The notes under the pieces are model-generated. The model saw nothing but the letters and a program-made list of their open reading frames with translations. It made no database searches and was not told where the DNA came from. The position numbers and the translations under genes were made by a program. DNA of 13,054 nucleotides from Gemmatimonadota bacterium (GTDB lineage: Bacteria > Gemmatimonadota > Gemmatimonadetes > JACCXV01 > JAHWKZ01), in the NCBI GenBank assembly GCA_019347645.1, contig JAHWKZ010000029.1, positions 1 through 13,054 on the forward strand. The letters are read 5' to 3'. Shown here piece by piece: positions 1 to 6,893 of this stretch; positions within the stretch are counted from its first letter, which is position 1; each line of letters opens with the position of its first letter.

Positions 1-54
1 GAGGAGGAACCGCGACCCTTGAATTACGGGACTGAGCCCTTCCTGCGGCCATGA
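1..54 (+). CDS. Possible 3' end of an upstream gene (partial)
   Basis: Frame 1 is open from the window edge and ends in TGA at 52-54, giving 17 codons ending in NYGTEPFLRP. The stop overlaps the ATG at 51 in an ATGA arrangement, which is the coupling used elsewhere in this window, and that is the main reason to list it. The fragment is too short to identify and no family is recognised. It could be chance open frame. Confidence 0.25.
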   Translation, partial: EEEPRPLNYGTEPFLRP

Positions 55-167
55 ATCTGCGGCAGAACCTCTACCGGATCCTGGACGAGATTCTCGCCAC
101 CGGGGTGGCGGTAGAGATCGGTCCCGAACCGCCGATTCTCGCCGAACCTATTCCACTCCCAGCTCCG
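51..167 (+). pseudogene. Truncated Phd/YefM-like antitoxin N-terminus
   Basis: The frame opened by ATG at 51 starts MNLRQNLYRILDEILATG and continues VAVEIGPEPPILAEPIP. This resembles the N-terminal DNA-binding part of Phd/YefM-family antitoxins, which often read like LRQNLYRLLDEVLETGxPVEI followed by a short basic strand. The usual RxGRRLxIxP stretch is replaced by GPEPPILAEP, and no C-terminal toxin-binding tail follows. The frame formally stays open to 470, but beyond about 150 it runs antisense to a convincing minus-strand gene and turns into Arg/Ser/Cys-rich nonsense, so I end the recognisable remnant at about 167. An in-frame stop at 33-35 makes ATG 51 the only start, and no Shine-Dalgarno site is visible. 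No toxin gene lies beside it. The family call rests on remembered similarity only; it may also be a short unrelated peptide. Confidence 0.35.
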
Positions 168-645
168 CCGCCGGGAGCTGGTACCCCTTCTCCACCGCGC
201 GCCGCTGCATCGCGTTCGCGCTGTCGATCAGGGTGTTGTGGCGGCTCACGAGGTCGGCGTACTCGTCGTAGAGCGCGTTCACGCGCCCGAGCGTCGCGTT
301 GTGGCGCGAGACGATTTCGTTGTGGCGATCGATCGACTCGCGGTAGCGGCGGTACTGCGGCGTGGGGAGTCGCCCACCTACGGCGCGGCGCTCGTAGTGG
401 CCGATCCGCTCGCCGGCGCCCTCGAGCCGCGCCTTCTCGGCCTGGACGTCTTCTCGGAGCCTGCCGATGACGGCCTCGAGCGAGTCGATCTGACCCTTCT
501 GCGTCCTCAACCGCTCGATCGTCGCCTCGTACGCCTCCCGCTCCTCCGCGTGCGAGGCGTACCGCCACACCGACCAGCCGACGCTGGTGACCACGAGGAC
601 GAGCGAGAGCAGCAGGAAGATCCGGAGCTTGTAGGAGATCCTCAC
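148..645 (-). CDS. Membrane-anchored coiled-coil protein, unknown function
   Basis: A 165-residue protein starting at GTG 645. The GTG overlaps the TGA of the ABC-F gene (GTGA, 642-645), which is why this start is preferred to longer in-frame starts inside the ABC-F gene; no convincing ribosome site is seen, so coupled translation is likely. A short basic N-terminus (VRISYKLR) is followed by one hydrophobic helix, about residues 9-28 (IFLLLSLVLVVTSVGWSVW). The rest is long heptad-rich helix, about residues 32-150, with many E, R, Q and L and repeated RHN triplets (DRHNEIVSRHN, VSRHN), then a short tail. The topology fits a single-pass inner-membrane protein with an extracytoplasmic coiled coil. 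No catalytic motif is visible and I do not recognise the family. Its position as the downstream partner of an ABC-F gene suggests a shared transcript, not necessarily a shared task. Confidence 0.8.
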   Translation of the reverse strand: MRISYKLRIFLLLSLVLVVTSVGWSVWRYASHAEEREAYEATIERLRTQKGQIDSLEAVIGRLREDVQAEKARLEGAGERIGHYERRAVGGRLPTPQYRRYRESIDRHNEIVSRHNATLGRVNALYDEYADLVSRHNTLIDSANAMQRRAVEKGYQLPAAELGVE

Positions 646-2609
646 GCTCGAGGATTCTCGCGCGCGAGCGCCGCCTCCAGGGCGTCCCACTCCTCCGTCA
701 TCGCCTCCACCTTCGCGGCCGCCGAGCGCTCCTTGCGCTTCAGCTCGACGAGCTCGTCGGCTCCCTCGCCCGCGTAGAGATCGGGCTCGGCGAAACGGGA
801 GCGGATGGCCTCGAGCGCCGCCTCCGCGGCCTCGATCCGTTCGAGCAGGGCCTCGCGGCCCTCCTCGAGCTCCGCGATCCGCTTCCGTCGCGCCCGCTCC
901 TCGGCGTCGGGACGGTCGTCTCTCTCGCGCCGCGCCCGGGACGGCTGCCGGCCGTTCCCTCCCGTCGACGCCCGACTCGGCTTCACCTCGATCCGCCCGT
1001 CGGTGGCGTCCAGGTGGTCGTCGCCGATCCACTCCACGTAGGCGTCCCACCCGCCCGCGAAGTCACGCGCCCCGTCGGGGGTCAGCTCGAGGATCCGGGT
1101 GGCGACCCGGCGCACGAACCACCGGTCGTGGGAGACGAATACGATCGTGCCGTCGTACGCCTCCAGACCCTCGACCAGCGACTCGATGGACTCCATGTCC
1201 AGGTGGTTGGTGGGCTCGTCGAGGACCAGCACGTTCGGCTTCTCGATCGCCAGGCGGGCGAACACCAGCCGCGCGGACTCGCCGCCCGAGAGGGCCTCGA
1301 CCCGCTTCTTCGCCTCGTCGCCCGAGATCAGCACCATCCCCAGATGCCCGCGCACGAAGCCCTTCCCCTCCCCGGGGCAGAACCGCCACAGCCAATCCTC
1401 GGCCGTCAGGCCGGGCTCCAGCTGCTCGCGGTGGTCCTGGGCGAAGTAGCCGGGATGGGTCTCGTAGCCCCACTCGGTCTTCCCCGCGTCGGCCTCCAGG
1501 CGTCCGGTGGCGATCTTCAGCAGGGTCGACTTGCCGATGCCGTTGGGGCCGATCACCGCCAGACGGTCGCCGCGTTCCACCTCCAGCGAGACGTCCGACA
1601 GCACCCGATTGTCGCCGAACGACTTCTCGATCCCCTCCAGCTTGAGCGCCACCTTGCCGCTCGGACGACGTTGCCGCAACCGAAAGGTCGGCCAGCGCCT
1701 GGACGACGGCGGCAGCGGCTCGATCTCCGCCTCCCGGCGTTCGATCACCTTCAGCTTGCTCTGGGCCTGCCGCGCCTTCGAGGCCTTGGCGCGGAACCGG
1801 TCGACGAACCCCTGCAGGTCGGCGATCTCCTTCTCGCGCTTGGCGATCTCCGACTCGCGGCGCTCCCGCTCGGCGGCCTTGGCGGTCTCGAAGTCCTCGT
1901 AGTCGCCGGGATAGAGGAGGATGGTGTCGTAGTCGACGTCGAGGATGGCGGTGGAGACGACGTCGAGGAACCGGTGGTCGTGGCTGATCGTCACCAGGCA
2001 CCCCTCGTAATCGACCAGGAACGTCTCGAGCCAGCGGATCGAGACGATGTCGAGGTGGTTGGTGGGCTCGTCGAGGAGGAGCACGTCGGGATCGGCGGCC
2101 AGCGTCTGGGCCAGCAGGACCCGCAGCTTGAAGCCGCCCGACAGAACGTCGAGCGGCTCCCCGTGGAGCGCGCTCGGGATCCCCAGACCCTCGAGGATCT
2201 CGCCCGCCCGCGACTCCATCGTGTAGCCGTCGAGGCGCTGGACGGTCTCCTCGGCTTCGCCGAACCGGTGGGCGTCGAATGCCCCGTCGGCGGCGGCCGC
2301 CAGGACCTCCTCTTTCGCCTTCATCGCCTCCCACAGCTCGACGTGCCCCATCATCACCACGTCCAGGATGGACACCCCCTCGAAGGCGAAGTGGTCCTGC
2401 CGCAGCACCCCCACACGGGCGCGGCGGGGGATCGAGACCCTTCCCTCGCTCGGTGGGATCTCGCCGGACAGGATCTTCAGGAAGGTGGTCTTTCCCGACC
2501 CGTTGGCCCCCACCAGGCCGTACCGCTCCCCGGTGTTCAGCTGGAGCGATACGCCCTCGAATAGGGTCCGGGCGCCGTACGACTTGGCGAGGTTGGATAC
2601 GGTGATCAT
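642..2609 (-). CDS. ybiT: ABC-F family ATPase, YbiT-like, with C-terminal coiled coil
   Basis: A 655-residue soluble protein with two ABC ATPase domains and no membrane segments. Domain 1 has Walker A at residues 34-41 (GANGSGKT), signature LSGGF at 156-160 and Walker B ending in catalytic E181 (LLLDEPTNHLD). Domain 2 has Walker A at 354-361 (GPNGIGKS), LSGGE at 440-444 and a second LDEPTNHLDMESIES. A helical linker of about 80 residues rich in K, R and E separates them, matching the P-site tRNA interaction region of ABC-F translation factors. Phrases such as RYGLVGANGSGKTTFLKIL, RQDHFAFE and the GYFAQDHREQ-LTAEDWLW stretch are close to E. coli YbiT as I recall it. Unlike YbiT, it carries about 85 more C-terminal residues of charged coiled coil after a low-complexity linker, as in Uup-type proteins. 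ABC-F proteins act on the ribosome in the cytoplasm. Start: ATG 2609, where homology begins; the frame is open further upstream but reads as nonsense. Confidence 0.93.
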   Translation of the reverse strand: MITVSNLAKSYGARTLFEGVSLQLNTGERYGLVGANGSGKTTFLKILSGEIPPSEGRVSIPRRARVGVLRQDHFAFEGVSILDVVMMGHVELWEAMKAKEEVLAAAADGAFDAHRFGEAEETVQRLDGYTMESRAGEILEGLGIPSALHGEPLDVLSGGFKLRVLLAQTLAADPDVLLLDEPTNHLDIVSIRWLETFLVDYEGCLVTISHDHRFLDVVSTAILDVDYDTILLYPGDYEDFETAKAAERERRESEIAKREKEIADLQGFVDRFRAKASKARQAQSKLKVIERREAEIEPLPPSSRRWPTFRLRQRRPSGKVALKLEGIEKSFGDNRVLSDVSLEVERGDRLAVIGPNGIGKSTLLKIATGRLEADAGKTEWGYETHPGYFAQDHREQLEPGLTAEDWLWRFCPGEGKGFVRGHLGMVLISGDEAKKRVEALSGGESARLVFARLAIEKPNVLVLDEPTNHLDMESIESLVEGLEAYDGTIVFVSHDRWFVRRVATRILELTPDGARDFAGGWDAYVEWIGDDHLDATDGRIEVKPSRASTGGNGRQPSRARRERDDRPDAEERARRKRIAELEEGREALLERIEAAEAALEAIRSRFAEPDLYAGEGADELVELKRKERSAAAKVEAMTEEWDALEAALARENPRA

Positions 2610-2652
2610 GCCGTCTGCGTCTCTCGGGAATCGGGTTCGGGAGGAGAGTGTA

Positions 2653-2658
2653 AATATA
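2653..2658 (-). promoter_or_regulatory. Candidate -10 box for the ABC-F transcript
   Basis: Read on the minus strand this is TATATT within the only AT-rich patch (2651-2660) of the divergent intergenic region, about 44 bases before the ABC-F start codon. No good -35 hexamer is seen 17 bases upstream; that position falls inside the palindrome at 2669-2687. The same patch read on the plus strand contains TATAGT, so it could also serve the divergent gene. Assigned by inspection only. Confidence 0.35.
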
Positions 2659-2668
2659 GTCGCGATAA

Positions 2669-2687
2669 CCGGATGTGGCACATCCGG
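2669..2687. promoter_or_regulatory. 19-bp perfect palindrome, candidate operator
   Basis: CCGGATGTG-G-CACATCCGG: two perfect 9-base half-sites around one central base. It lies between divergent genes, next to the AT-rich promoter patch at 2651-2660. On the minus strand it covers the -35 area of the candidate ABC-F promoter; for a plus-strand promoter using the same patch it would sit at the transcription start. That position suits a dimeric regulator controlling one or both genes. No regulator gene is adjacent, and a transcribed hairpin role is also possible. Confidence 0.45.
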
Positions 2688-2792
2688 CCGGGCGGGAATA
2701 TTCTCCGCGGGTGGTGCGTCCTGATTGGACGCGGGGTCGCGACGCGCCTCTCGATCCATCGGGCGCGGAAACTCCAGCCAGGGGAGGGAACG

Positions 2793-3302
2793 ATGCAGTC
2801 GAAGATCGGAGCCGGAATCGTCGCCGGGCTCGTGGGAGGAGTGGTCTTCGGGATCATGATGACCATGATGATGGCCCCGACTCCCGAGGGAGGCGAGATG
2901 CCCATGATGGCCATGGTCGCGAACGTGGTCCGCTCGGACAGCCTGGCCGTCGGCTGGGTGTACCACCTGTTCAACAGCGCCGTGATCGGAGCGATCTTCG
3001 GCTGGGTCCTCGGAAGCGCCGGGATGGGCTACGGAGGAGGGCTCGTCAAGGGGCTGCTCTACGGCGTGTTCTGGTGGATCCTGGGCGCACAGATCCTGAT
3101 GCCCCTGTTCCTCGGCATGCCCGTGTTCGCCTCGCTGCGGATGCCGCCCATGCGCATGGTTGCCGTGGGCAGCCTGATGGGCCACATCCTTTTCGGGTTG
3201 ATCCTCGGAGCGACGTTCGTGGCGCTGTACCGGGAGACTCGAACCGCCGAGGCGATCCGGGCCCGAGGTACGATCGTCCCCTTCGGCGGGCGGCATGAGT
3301 AG
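2793..3302 (+). CDS. Methionine-rich four-helix membrane protein, unknown function
   Basis: A 169-residue integral membrane protein. ATG 2793 is chosen because GGGGAGGG lies just upstream (2781-2788) and the predicted first helix starts at once; the frame upstream reads as nonsense. Four hydrophobic segments are visible at about 5-28, 53-75, 84-108 and 122-145, with many Gly residues spaced for helix packing (GLVGGVVFG, NSAVIGAIFG, GHILFGLILG). Seventeen of 169 residues are Met, nine of them between positions 22 and 41. His58, the WW pair at 94-95 and His131 lie in or near the helices. The C-terminal 25 residues are polar and probably cytoplasmic. I recognise no named family; the layout resembles small uncharacterised glycine-rich membrane proteins found in many high-GC bacteria. 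It is divergent from the ABC-F gene and convergent with the cyclase gene. Confidence 0.85.
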   Translation: MQSKIGAGIVAGLVGGVVFGIMMTMMMAPTPEGGEMPMMAMVANVVRSDSLAVGWVYHLFNSAVIGAIFGWVLGSAGMGYGGGLVKGLLYGVFWWILGAQILMPLFLGMPVFASLRMPPMRMVAVGSLMGHILFGLILGATFVALYRETRTAEAIRARGTIVPFGGRHE

Positions 3303-3315
3303 GAGCGCCGGCGGC

Positions 3316-3356
3316 GAGCACCTACCGGACTGGAGTGGAAACGTCCGGCGGTGCTC
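3316..3356. terminator. Stem-loop between convergent genes, likely bidirectional terminator
   Basis: GAGCACC (3316-3322) pairs with GGTGCTC (3350-3356) and CCGGAC (3325-3330) pairs with GTCCGG (3343-3348), with a small TA/C internal loop and a 12-base apical loop. The thirteen paired bases fill the 54-base gap between the end of the plus-strand membrane gene and the stop of the minus-strand cyclase gene. There is no T-tract on either side, as is common for GC-rich genomes, so termination strength is uncertain. Confidence 0.6.
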
Positions 3357-6086
3357 TCACGCCGCCGTCGCCGGCGCGAGTCCGAGCGCCGTCTCGATCT
3401 CCATCGAGGCGCCCTCCTCGACGGCGGCCTCGAACCGCGCCTCGCCGAGCTCACCGCGGCACGCCCGCCTGACGAGGTCGATCGCCTCGTCCTCGATGGG
3501 GGATCGCGAGGTGCGGGCCTGCTCGTGGAGCGCCCGCGCGGTGCCGAGCAGCAGGGCGGCGCGCTCGCACCGGTTCCCGGTCGCGTCGAGGGCGGCGAAC
3601 CCCAATAGACACGCGGCGATTCCCGGCCGGTAGTCGAGGCGCCGGAAACACGCCAGCGCGGCGTCGTAGCGCTCCCGCGCGGTCGTCCTCTCGCCCCGTT
3701 TCCGGGCGAGCGTTCCCGCGTAGTAGTCCGACCAGGCCAGACCAGGCTCGCTGCCGAGATCTTCGAAGATCGACCGGCTCTCGGAGAACCGCTCCTCGGC
3801 CTCCTCCAGGGCGCCCGTCTGGCACGCCAGAATCCCCAGGTACTGCAGGCTGAACGCCAGGCCGATCAGGTTCCTCCCCCGGCGGGCCACCTCGCGAGCC
3901 TCCTCGAAGAGCTGACGGGCCCGCTCGAGATCACCGCGGGCGTTCGCCATCTCGCCGAGGTTCAGCAGCGCTCCACCGACGCCGAAGACGTCGCCGAGCT
4001 CGCGGTAGATCGAGAGCGCCTCCGCGAACAGCTTTCCGGCGCGGTCGAACCGCTCGAGCCTCCGGTGCGCGTTGCCGAGGTTCATGAGAGCCCGGGCCTC
4101 CCCGCTTCGTCTCCCGGCCGCCCGGTAGAGCCCGAGGCTCTCCTCGAACCACGAGATGACTTGCGGGCTGTTGTCGCCCTGCACCTGACCGAGCCGTCCG
4201 AGACCGTTCAACACGTGGGCCCGCTCCACCGGCGTCAGGGCGTCGCCCAGGTGAAGGGTTCGCTCGAGCCAACGCCGCCCCTCCTCCACCGATCCCTGGA
4301 TGAACCACACCGCCGGCAGGGCCCGGCCGAGGCGCACGGCGAGCGAGGACTCTTCCTTCTCCAGCGACCACTCCAGCGCCGCACGGAGATTGTCCATCTC
4401 GCTACCCAGCCGCTCGAGCCGCCGCGAGGTCTCCTCGTCGGCCGCTTGCCGCTGATCGAGCCCTTCGGCGAAGGCGGCGAAGTACTCGGCGTGCCGACGA
4501 CGCCAGCGGTCGGCCTCGCCGCTCGCCTCCAGCTTCTCGACGGCATAGGCGCGAATCGTCCGCAGACGCTCGAACCGGATGTCCCCCTGGCGTTCGACCC
4601 GGCGGACCAGGCTCTTGTCGACCAGCGATTCGAGCCCCTCCAACACGTCGATCTCCGCGCCGGGAGCGGTGCAGACCGCCTCGGCGGCCTCCAGCGTATA
4701 GCCGCCGTCGAAGACCGCCTGGCGGCGGAACAGCGCCCTCTCCTCCTCGTCGAGCAGGTCGTACGACCAGTCGATCGTCGCGCGCAGCGTGCGGTGGCGG
4801 TCCGGTCGGTCGGGGCCGCGACCGGAGAGGAAGTCGTAGTTGCCGCGCAAGCGCTCGAGGAGTCGCCCCGGCGGCAGCATCTTGATCCGCGCCGCCGCCA
4901 ACTCGATCGCCAGCGGCAGACCGTCGAGCTCGCGAACGATCGAGGCCACCGCGGCCGCGTTCTGGGAGCTCAGGCGGAACGACGGCGACACCGAGCGGGC
5001 GCGCTGGACGAAGAGTGACACGGCCTCGTTGGCCGCCAACCGCTCCGGGTCGGGGTCACGAGGATCCGGCGTGGGCAAGGGCGGCACCGGCACCTCGTGC
5101 TCGCCCTGCAGCCTCAGCGCCGCCTGGCTGGTGACCAGGGTGGCGAGGTCGGACGCGGCGTGCAGGAGATCGGCGATCAGCGGGGTGGCACGCGTCACCT
5201 GCTCGAAGTTGTCCAGCACGAGGAGGGTCTCCCTGTCCTCCAGGACCCGGACCAGCGCGTCTCTCTCGCTCTCCTCGGCCTCGGGACGCGCGTCCCAAAC
5301 CCGCAGGATCTCGCCCGGGACCAGGGCCGGATCGTGGATCGGGGCGAAGTTGACGAGGAAGACCCCGTCCTCGAACGCGTCGAGGACCTCGGCCGCGGCC
5401 TGGAGCGCGAGCCGTGTCTTCCCGGTGCCACCCGGACCCACCAGGGTCACGATCCGCGCGCCCTCCTCCAGGAGGAGCTCGCGCACCGTCGCCAGCTCGG
5501 CTTCCCGGCCGATCAACGGCGTCGTCTGCGCGGGGATGTTGTGGGGCCGGATGTCGAGGGTCTCCAGCGGGGGGAAATCGGCCGGGAGGTCGTCGACCAC
5601 GAGCTGGAAGATCCGCTCCGGCTCGGTGAGGTCCTTGAGCCGACGCCTGCCGAGGTCGCGCAACGCGGCGCCTTCGGGGAAGCGGTCGACGACGAGGCGC
5701 TCGACCGCCTGGGAGAGGAGGATCTGGCCGCCGTGGCCGGCGGCGCGGATGCGGGCGGTGCGGCTCAGGGCCAGGCCGAAGTAGTCGCCGCCGCGCTCCT
5801 CGGCGGGACCGGTGTGGAGCGCCATGCGGACCGACGGAGGCTCGGGGATCGGCCATTCGGCGTCGCGCAGCGCCCGCTGGGCGGCGAGCGCGGCGGCGAC
5901 GGCGTCGGGCGCCGAGTCGAAGACCGCGTGGACGGAGTCCCCGACGGTCTTGAAGACCCTCCCGCCGTGGCCTTCGATCGTCTCGGTGAGAACGGCGTCG
6001 TGGCGCGCGATCGCTTCCGGCATCCCGTCCGGGTGCCGTTGCCACAGCTCGGTGCTGCGCTCGATGTCGGTGAACAGGAAGGTCAT
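3357..6086 (-). CDS. Class III nucleotide cyclase / STAND ATPase / TPR regulator
   Basis: A 909-residue multidomain protein. Residues 1-165 are a class III cyclase domain: metal-binding Asp7 (FTDIERST) and Asp50 (KTVGDS), adenine-contacting Lys46, Asp101 (GGDYFG) and Arg112 (SRTAR). The residue aligned with the transition-state Asn is Ser108, so activity is possible but not assured. Residues 180-470 are an NB-ARC/STAND ATPase: Walker A 217-224 (GPGGTGKT), Walker B 288-293 (LLVLDN) and the family's GLPLAIELAA. The remainder is TPR-like helical repeats (NLGNAHRRLERFDRAG, LLNLGEMANARGDLERA). No DNA-binding domain, signal peptide or membrane helix is seen. Mycobacterial regulators with cyclase-STAND-repeat layouts are the closest known architecture. 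ATG 6086 is the only start: the preceding gene's TAG is in the same frame 33 bases upstream, and no good ribosome site precedes it. It is likely co-transcribed with the hydrolase gene. Confidence 0.9.
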   Translation of the reverse strand: MTFLFTDIERSTELWQRHPDGMPEAIARHDAVLTETIEGHGGRVFKTVGDSVHAVFDSAPDAVAAALAAQRALRDAEWPIPEPPSVRMALHTGPAEERGGDYFGLALSRTARIRAAGHGGQILLSQAVERLVVDRFPEGAALRDLGRRRLKDLTEPERIFQLVVDDLPADFPPLETLDIRPHNIPAQTTPLIGREAELATVRELLLEEGARIVTLVGPGGTGKTRLALQAAAEVLDAFEDGVFLVNFAPIHDPALVPGEILRVWDARPEAEESERDALVRVLEDRETLLVLDNFEQVTRATPLIADLLHAASDLATLVTSQAALRLQGEHEVPVPPLPTPDPRDPDPERLAANEAVSLFVQRARSVSPSFRLSSQNAAAVASIVRELDGLPLAIELAAARIKMLPPGRLLERLRGNYDFLSGRGPDRPDRHRTLRATIDWSYDLLDEEERALFRRQAVFDGGYTLEAAEAVCTAPGAEIDVLEGLESLVDKSLVRRVERQGDIRFERLRTIRAYAVEKLEASGEADRWRRRHAEYFAAFAEGLDQRQAADEETSRRLERLGSEMDNLRAALEWSLEKEESSLAVRLGRALPAVWFIQGSVEEGRRWLERTLHLGDALTPVERAHVLNGLGRLGQVQGDNSPQVISWFEESLGLYRAAGRRSGEARALMNLGNAHRRLERFDRAGKLFAEALSIYRELGDVFGVGGALLNLGEMANARGDLERARQLFEEAREVARRGRNLIGLAFSLQYLGILACQTGALEEAEERFSESRSIFEDLGSEPGLAWSDYYAGTLARKRGERTTARERYDAALACFRRLDYRPGIAACLLGFAALDATGNRCERAALLLGTARALHEQARTSRSPIEDEAIDLVRRACRGELGEARFEAAVEEGASMEIETALGLAPATAA

Positions 6087-6104
6087 GATGCTACCGGTTT
6101 CGAC

Positions 6105-6120
6105 GCGCCCAGGGGGGCGC
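6105..6120 (-). other. Small hairpin in the hydrolase-cyclase gap
   Basis: GCGCCC (6105-6110) and GGGCGC (6115-6120) form a 6-bp stem with a 4-base loop in the 33-base gap between the hydrolase stop and the cyclase start. It has no T-tract and is short, so it may be an attenuating or processing hairpin, or chance in GC-rich DNA. Confidence 0.25.
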
Positions 6121-6893
6121 TATTCCAGGACCCGGACTTGAGACCCGGGTACGATGACCCGACGGCCCTCGTCGAGCTCGAGCAGCGCCTTGCGGCCACC
6201 GTCGTAGTCGTCGGCCCAGGCGAGCACCGGGACCCGGCTCCCGCGGTAATCGACCGCGCCGACGGCCTCGCCGGGCGCCCCCTCCAGCGCGATCCTCCAG
6301 AAGGGGTTCCGTTTCCGCTCCTCGCCGATCGTCGACGGCGGACCGTGGCCGCACCACAGGACGACGTCGGCGGCCATGTCTTCGAACACGTCACGGACGA
6401 CCCGGAAGAGGTCCTCCGTCGAGGCGCCCGGGCCGTCGGTGCGCCCGCTCCCCAGCCGGAACAGGAAATCCCCGACGAAGACGTGCGGGCTGATCTCGTA
6501 GGAGACGCTCTCGGGCGAGTGGCCGGGGGTGGCGCACGCCTGGATCGAACGGGCGCCGAACTCCAGCGACTCGCCGCCCGAGACCGGACGAGAGGGCCGG
6601 AACGGTCCGCCGGGCGGACCGACGACCTCGGCGTCCTCGAACTCCTCGGCCACCGTCTCCAGAGCGGCGCAGTGATCCCCGTGGTGGTGGGTGACGAGGA
6701 TCCACCGGACGTCGCCACCCCACTCCTCGGCGGCGTCGATCAGGTCCTCGGCGCGAGCGCCGGGATCGACGATCGCCAGCGCGCCGGTATCGTTCTCCTT
6801 CACCACGAACCCGTTGGTGAGCAGGTCGTTCAGGACGAACTGCCAGACGGTGATCTCGTGGGTGATCAGCACGTCGTCCCGGAGCCGGTTCAT
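6120..6893 (-). CDS. Metallo-beta-lactamase-fold hydrolase, glyoxalase II-like
   Basis: A 257-residue protein with the complete dinuclear metal site of the superfamily: H69-x-H71-x-D73-H74 (THHHGDH), His125 (ATPGHS), Asp142 (VFVGDF) and His183 (WCGHG). The first strand reads TNGFVVKE...AIVDPG, as in glyoxalase II and related thioester or persulfide hydrolases. After the last histidine comes the common PPSTIGEERKRNPF motif, then about 55 extra residues with a Gly/Val-rich strand pattern and no obvious function. ATG 6893 overlaps the TGA of kbl (ATGA, 6890-6893), so translation is probably coupled to kbl. Probably cytoplasmic; no signal peptide. Next to Tdh and Kbl it might hydrolyse a thioester or act in aldehyde detoxification, but the substrate cannot be read from sequence; RNase or quorum-quenching lactonase activity seems less likely. 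Confidence 0.9.
   Translation of the reverse strand: MNRLRDDVLITHEITVWQFVLNDLLTNGFVVKENDTGALAIVDPGARAEDLIDAAEEWGGDVRWILVTHHHGDHCAALETVAEEFEDAEVVGPPGGPFRPSRPVSGGESLEFGARSIQACATPGHSPESVSYEISPHVFVGDFLFRLGSGRTDGPGASTEDLFRVVRDVFEDMAADVVLWCGHGPPSTIGEERKRNPFWRIALEGAPGEAVGAVDYRGSRVPVLAWADDYDGGRKALLELDEGRRVIVPGSQVRVLE

Noticed and set aside
95..110. Palindrome CGCCACC/GGTGGCG downstream of the coiled-coil gene as a terminator
   Set aside because: Only about 6 bp with a 4-base loop, no T-tract, and it falls inside the antitoxin-like reading frame; could be chance.
2676..2692. Sigma54 promoter starting at TGGCAC
   Set aside because: The -12 TTGC element is absent at the needed spacing; the TGGCAC is part of the palindrome.
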